DNA of 64,000 nucleotides from Stieleria bergensis. GTDB lineage: Bacteria; Planctomycetota; Planctomycetia; Pirellulales; Pirellulaceae. Shown one piece after another: positions 63,050-64,000 of this stretch. Each line of letters opens with the position of its first letter. Position 1 is the first letter of the stretch. The translations under genes were made by a program, and so were the position numbers. The stretch covers positions 2,027,900-2,091,899 of the forward strand of contig CP036272.1 of NCBI GenBank assembly GCA_007745635.1, written 5' to 3'. The notes beneath the pieces were generated by a model, which was not told where the DNA came from, searched no databases, and saw only the letters and a program-made list of their open reading frames with translations.

Positions 63050-63625
63050 ATGTTGGTTCTCTCACGGAAAACAGACCAAACCATCAAGATTGGCGACCAG
63101 ATCACGTTGACCGTGGTCCGTCTGGATTCAGGCCGCGTTCGCATTGGCATCGACGCTCCGGATGAGATGAAGATCTTGCGGGGTGAAGTGCTGGCCAAGG
63201 CGTTGGACACCGCTCACGCCGAGGCGGTCAATGAGGCCTGGCAGCCCGGCGAGCGTGAAATGCCCTTCGCTCACCCTCAAGTCAGTTTGGCGGAGCAGCG
63301 CCGCAAACGTGAACGTGAGCGGGAGCGGGAATCGGGTGCCTTCGCATCGCCTGTTTTGTCGGCCAGCGCAGCTCCGCTGGCGAGCCGAACACAGCAATCA
63401 GAGACTCTTTCCAGTGATGTGAAGGGCACGTCAGTGACCCAGGGGGTGCCCCACGCCTCCATCACTGGAAGGAGCAGCGCTGGGATCCCAGCGGCAGTGC
63501 TTGCGCAGCGAAGTGGGCCGGATGCCGCTTCGTCTGCTACGCCTGTCTCCGCTGTTCGCGACGTTCATCGCAGCCAGAAAGAGTCCCAGGCCGTCCGCCC
63601 GTCCGCGTTTGTTTCAGCGACTTAG
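63050..63625 (+). CDS. csrA: CsrA carbon-storage regulator with long C-terminal tail
   Basis: CsrA binds GGA motifs in mRNA leaders and controls translation, often of flagellin and carbon-metabolism genes. Residues 1-50 are a normal CsrA: MLVLSRKTDQTIKIGDQITL with Leu4, then RVRIGIDAPDEMKILRGEV with Arg44, both needed for RNA binding. The usual protein ends near residue 60; here about 130 more residues follow, first charged (RRKRERERERES, 84-95) then Ala/Ser/Pro-rich and probably disordered. AAAGGAA precedes the ATG. The leader itself contains GGA motifs, including this site, so self-control is possible. A sigma-54 promoter lies upstream. Confidence 0.92.
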   Translation: MLVLSRKTDQTIKIGDQITLTVVRLDSGRVRIGIDAPDEMKILRGEVLAKALDTAHAEAVNEAWQPGEREMPFAHPQVSLAEQRRKRERERERESGAFASPVLSASAAPLASRTQQSETLSSDVKGTSVTQGVPHASITGRSSAGIPAAVLAQRSGPDAASSATPVSAVRDVHRSQKESQAVRPSAFVSAT

Positions 63626-63680
63626 AGCGTGCAGCGGATCAGCGCTGCATGCAGAAGAGACGTTAAAAGGGGACGCATGT

Positions 63681-64000
63681 CTAGGGTTGGTCTTGCAAGC
63701 TAATGCGTTCTTCCGGTTCGGCCGCGATCCGATCATTTGCGTCAATCTCCGCGAGGTGTTGCAGCAAGATGCGTCTGGTTTCGTAGATCGCCTGCCCGGT
63801 CATGTGAATCTTGGTGTGTTCCGCATTGACGATCAGTTCGCTTTCTGCGTCGGGCATCGTCGCGCTTTGATAGGCGACCACGCCGTCACCTCGACCCGTT
63901 TTCTTTTGGAACAGGTGAGGAGATTTGAGGATGCCAATGATGTTATGAAACTTCACTTCCCTGGAGTACTTGGCCTCGGACATCACTGTAAAAATGGGTG
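63681..64000 (-). CDS. Alpha/beta hydrolase, C-terminal part (partial)
   Basis: The frame is open to the right edge of the window, so the gene continues beyond 64000; a GTG-ATG at 63986 is probably internal. About 106 residues are visible. The segment KTGRGDGVVAYQSATMPDAE holds the catalytic Asp region (GDGVV) and NAEHTKIHMTGQAIYETRRILLQHL holds the catalytic His (EHTKIH), the pattern of lipase-like alpha/beta hydrolases common in planctomycetes. It converges on csrA. Confidence 0.7.
   Translation of the reverse strand, partial: PIFTVMSEAKYSREVKFHNIIGILKSPHLFQKKTGRGDGVVAYQSATMPDAESELIVNAEHTKIHMTGQAIYETRRILLQHLAEIDANDRIAAEPEERISLQDQP

Overview
This 64 kb window reads as chromosomal DNA of a planctomycete, most likely a marine Pirellulaceae close to Rhodopirellula. 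The basis is gene content: a giant secreted propeller/HEAT/haem-binding protein of the PVC type, DUF1080 and DUF1570 proteins, a CxPSR sulfatase, a very long SecA, a YidC with an extra domain, divergent FliF/FliG proteins, an OsmC protein and DUF2141. Shine-Dalgarno sites are often weak or absent, as is usual in this phylum. Genes are mostly single or in pairs with loose spacing. No rRNA, tRNA, IS element, prophage or CRISPR array was seen. All functions are inferred from reading the translated sequence; no database search was possible.

Layout. 1-5.3 kb: end of an unknown gene, an ACT-malic enzyme, and two divergent phosphohexomutases. 5.3-12.6 kb: a BON-like protein, OsmC, PurM, GlgX (glycogen debranching), a dCTP-deaminase-like protein and a DUF2141 membrane-anchored protein. 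12.8-20.4 kb: an orphan two-unit Fe(III)-type ABC permease, a DUF1570 HExxH protein, then leftward asnS followed by a translationally coupled pair that looks like glucosylglycerate phosphorylase plus glycerate kinase. 20.6-34.1 kb: the 1391-residue haem-binding protein, YidC with a PDZ-like insertion, exonuclease III, DUF1080, an ABC ATPase, a sulfatase and a hypothetical secreted protein. 34.2-38 kb: small hypothetical, DUF2071, and a MarR/pirin/azoreductase cluster with two related palindromes. 38.3-41.2 kb: ECF sigma factor, RskA-like anti-sigma factor and a two-domain fasciclin protein, with clear intrinsic terminators. 41.5-54.7 kb: MarC, a 1152-residue TPR protein, a GlsB-type membrane protein, KdtA/WaaA, SecA, RpiB and AroC. 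54.8-64 kb: a membrane-fused M28 peptidase, a compact FliG-like/FliF/HATPase cassette, a PDZ protein, two small proteins, a CsrA with a long tail behind a strong sigma-54 promoter match, and the end of an alpha/beta hydrolase.

How genes may work together. Phosphoglucomutase, GlgX, the GH13_18 phosphorylase and glycerate kinase together cover turnover of glycogen and of the compatible solute glucosylglycerate through glucose-1-phosphate and phosphoglycerate. The sigma/anti-sigma/fasciclin trio mirrors the mycobacterial SigK-RskA-MPT70/83 arrangement. The FliF/FliG/HATPase cassette and the sigma-54-CsrA unit suggest a motility-control region. SecA and YidC, both carrying extra segments, point to lineage-specific changes in the protein-export machinery.
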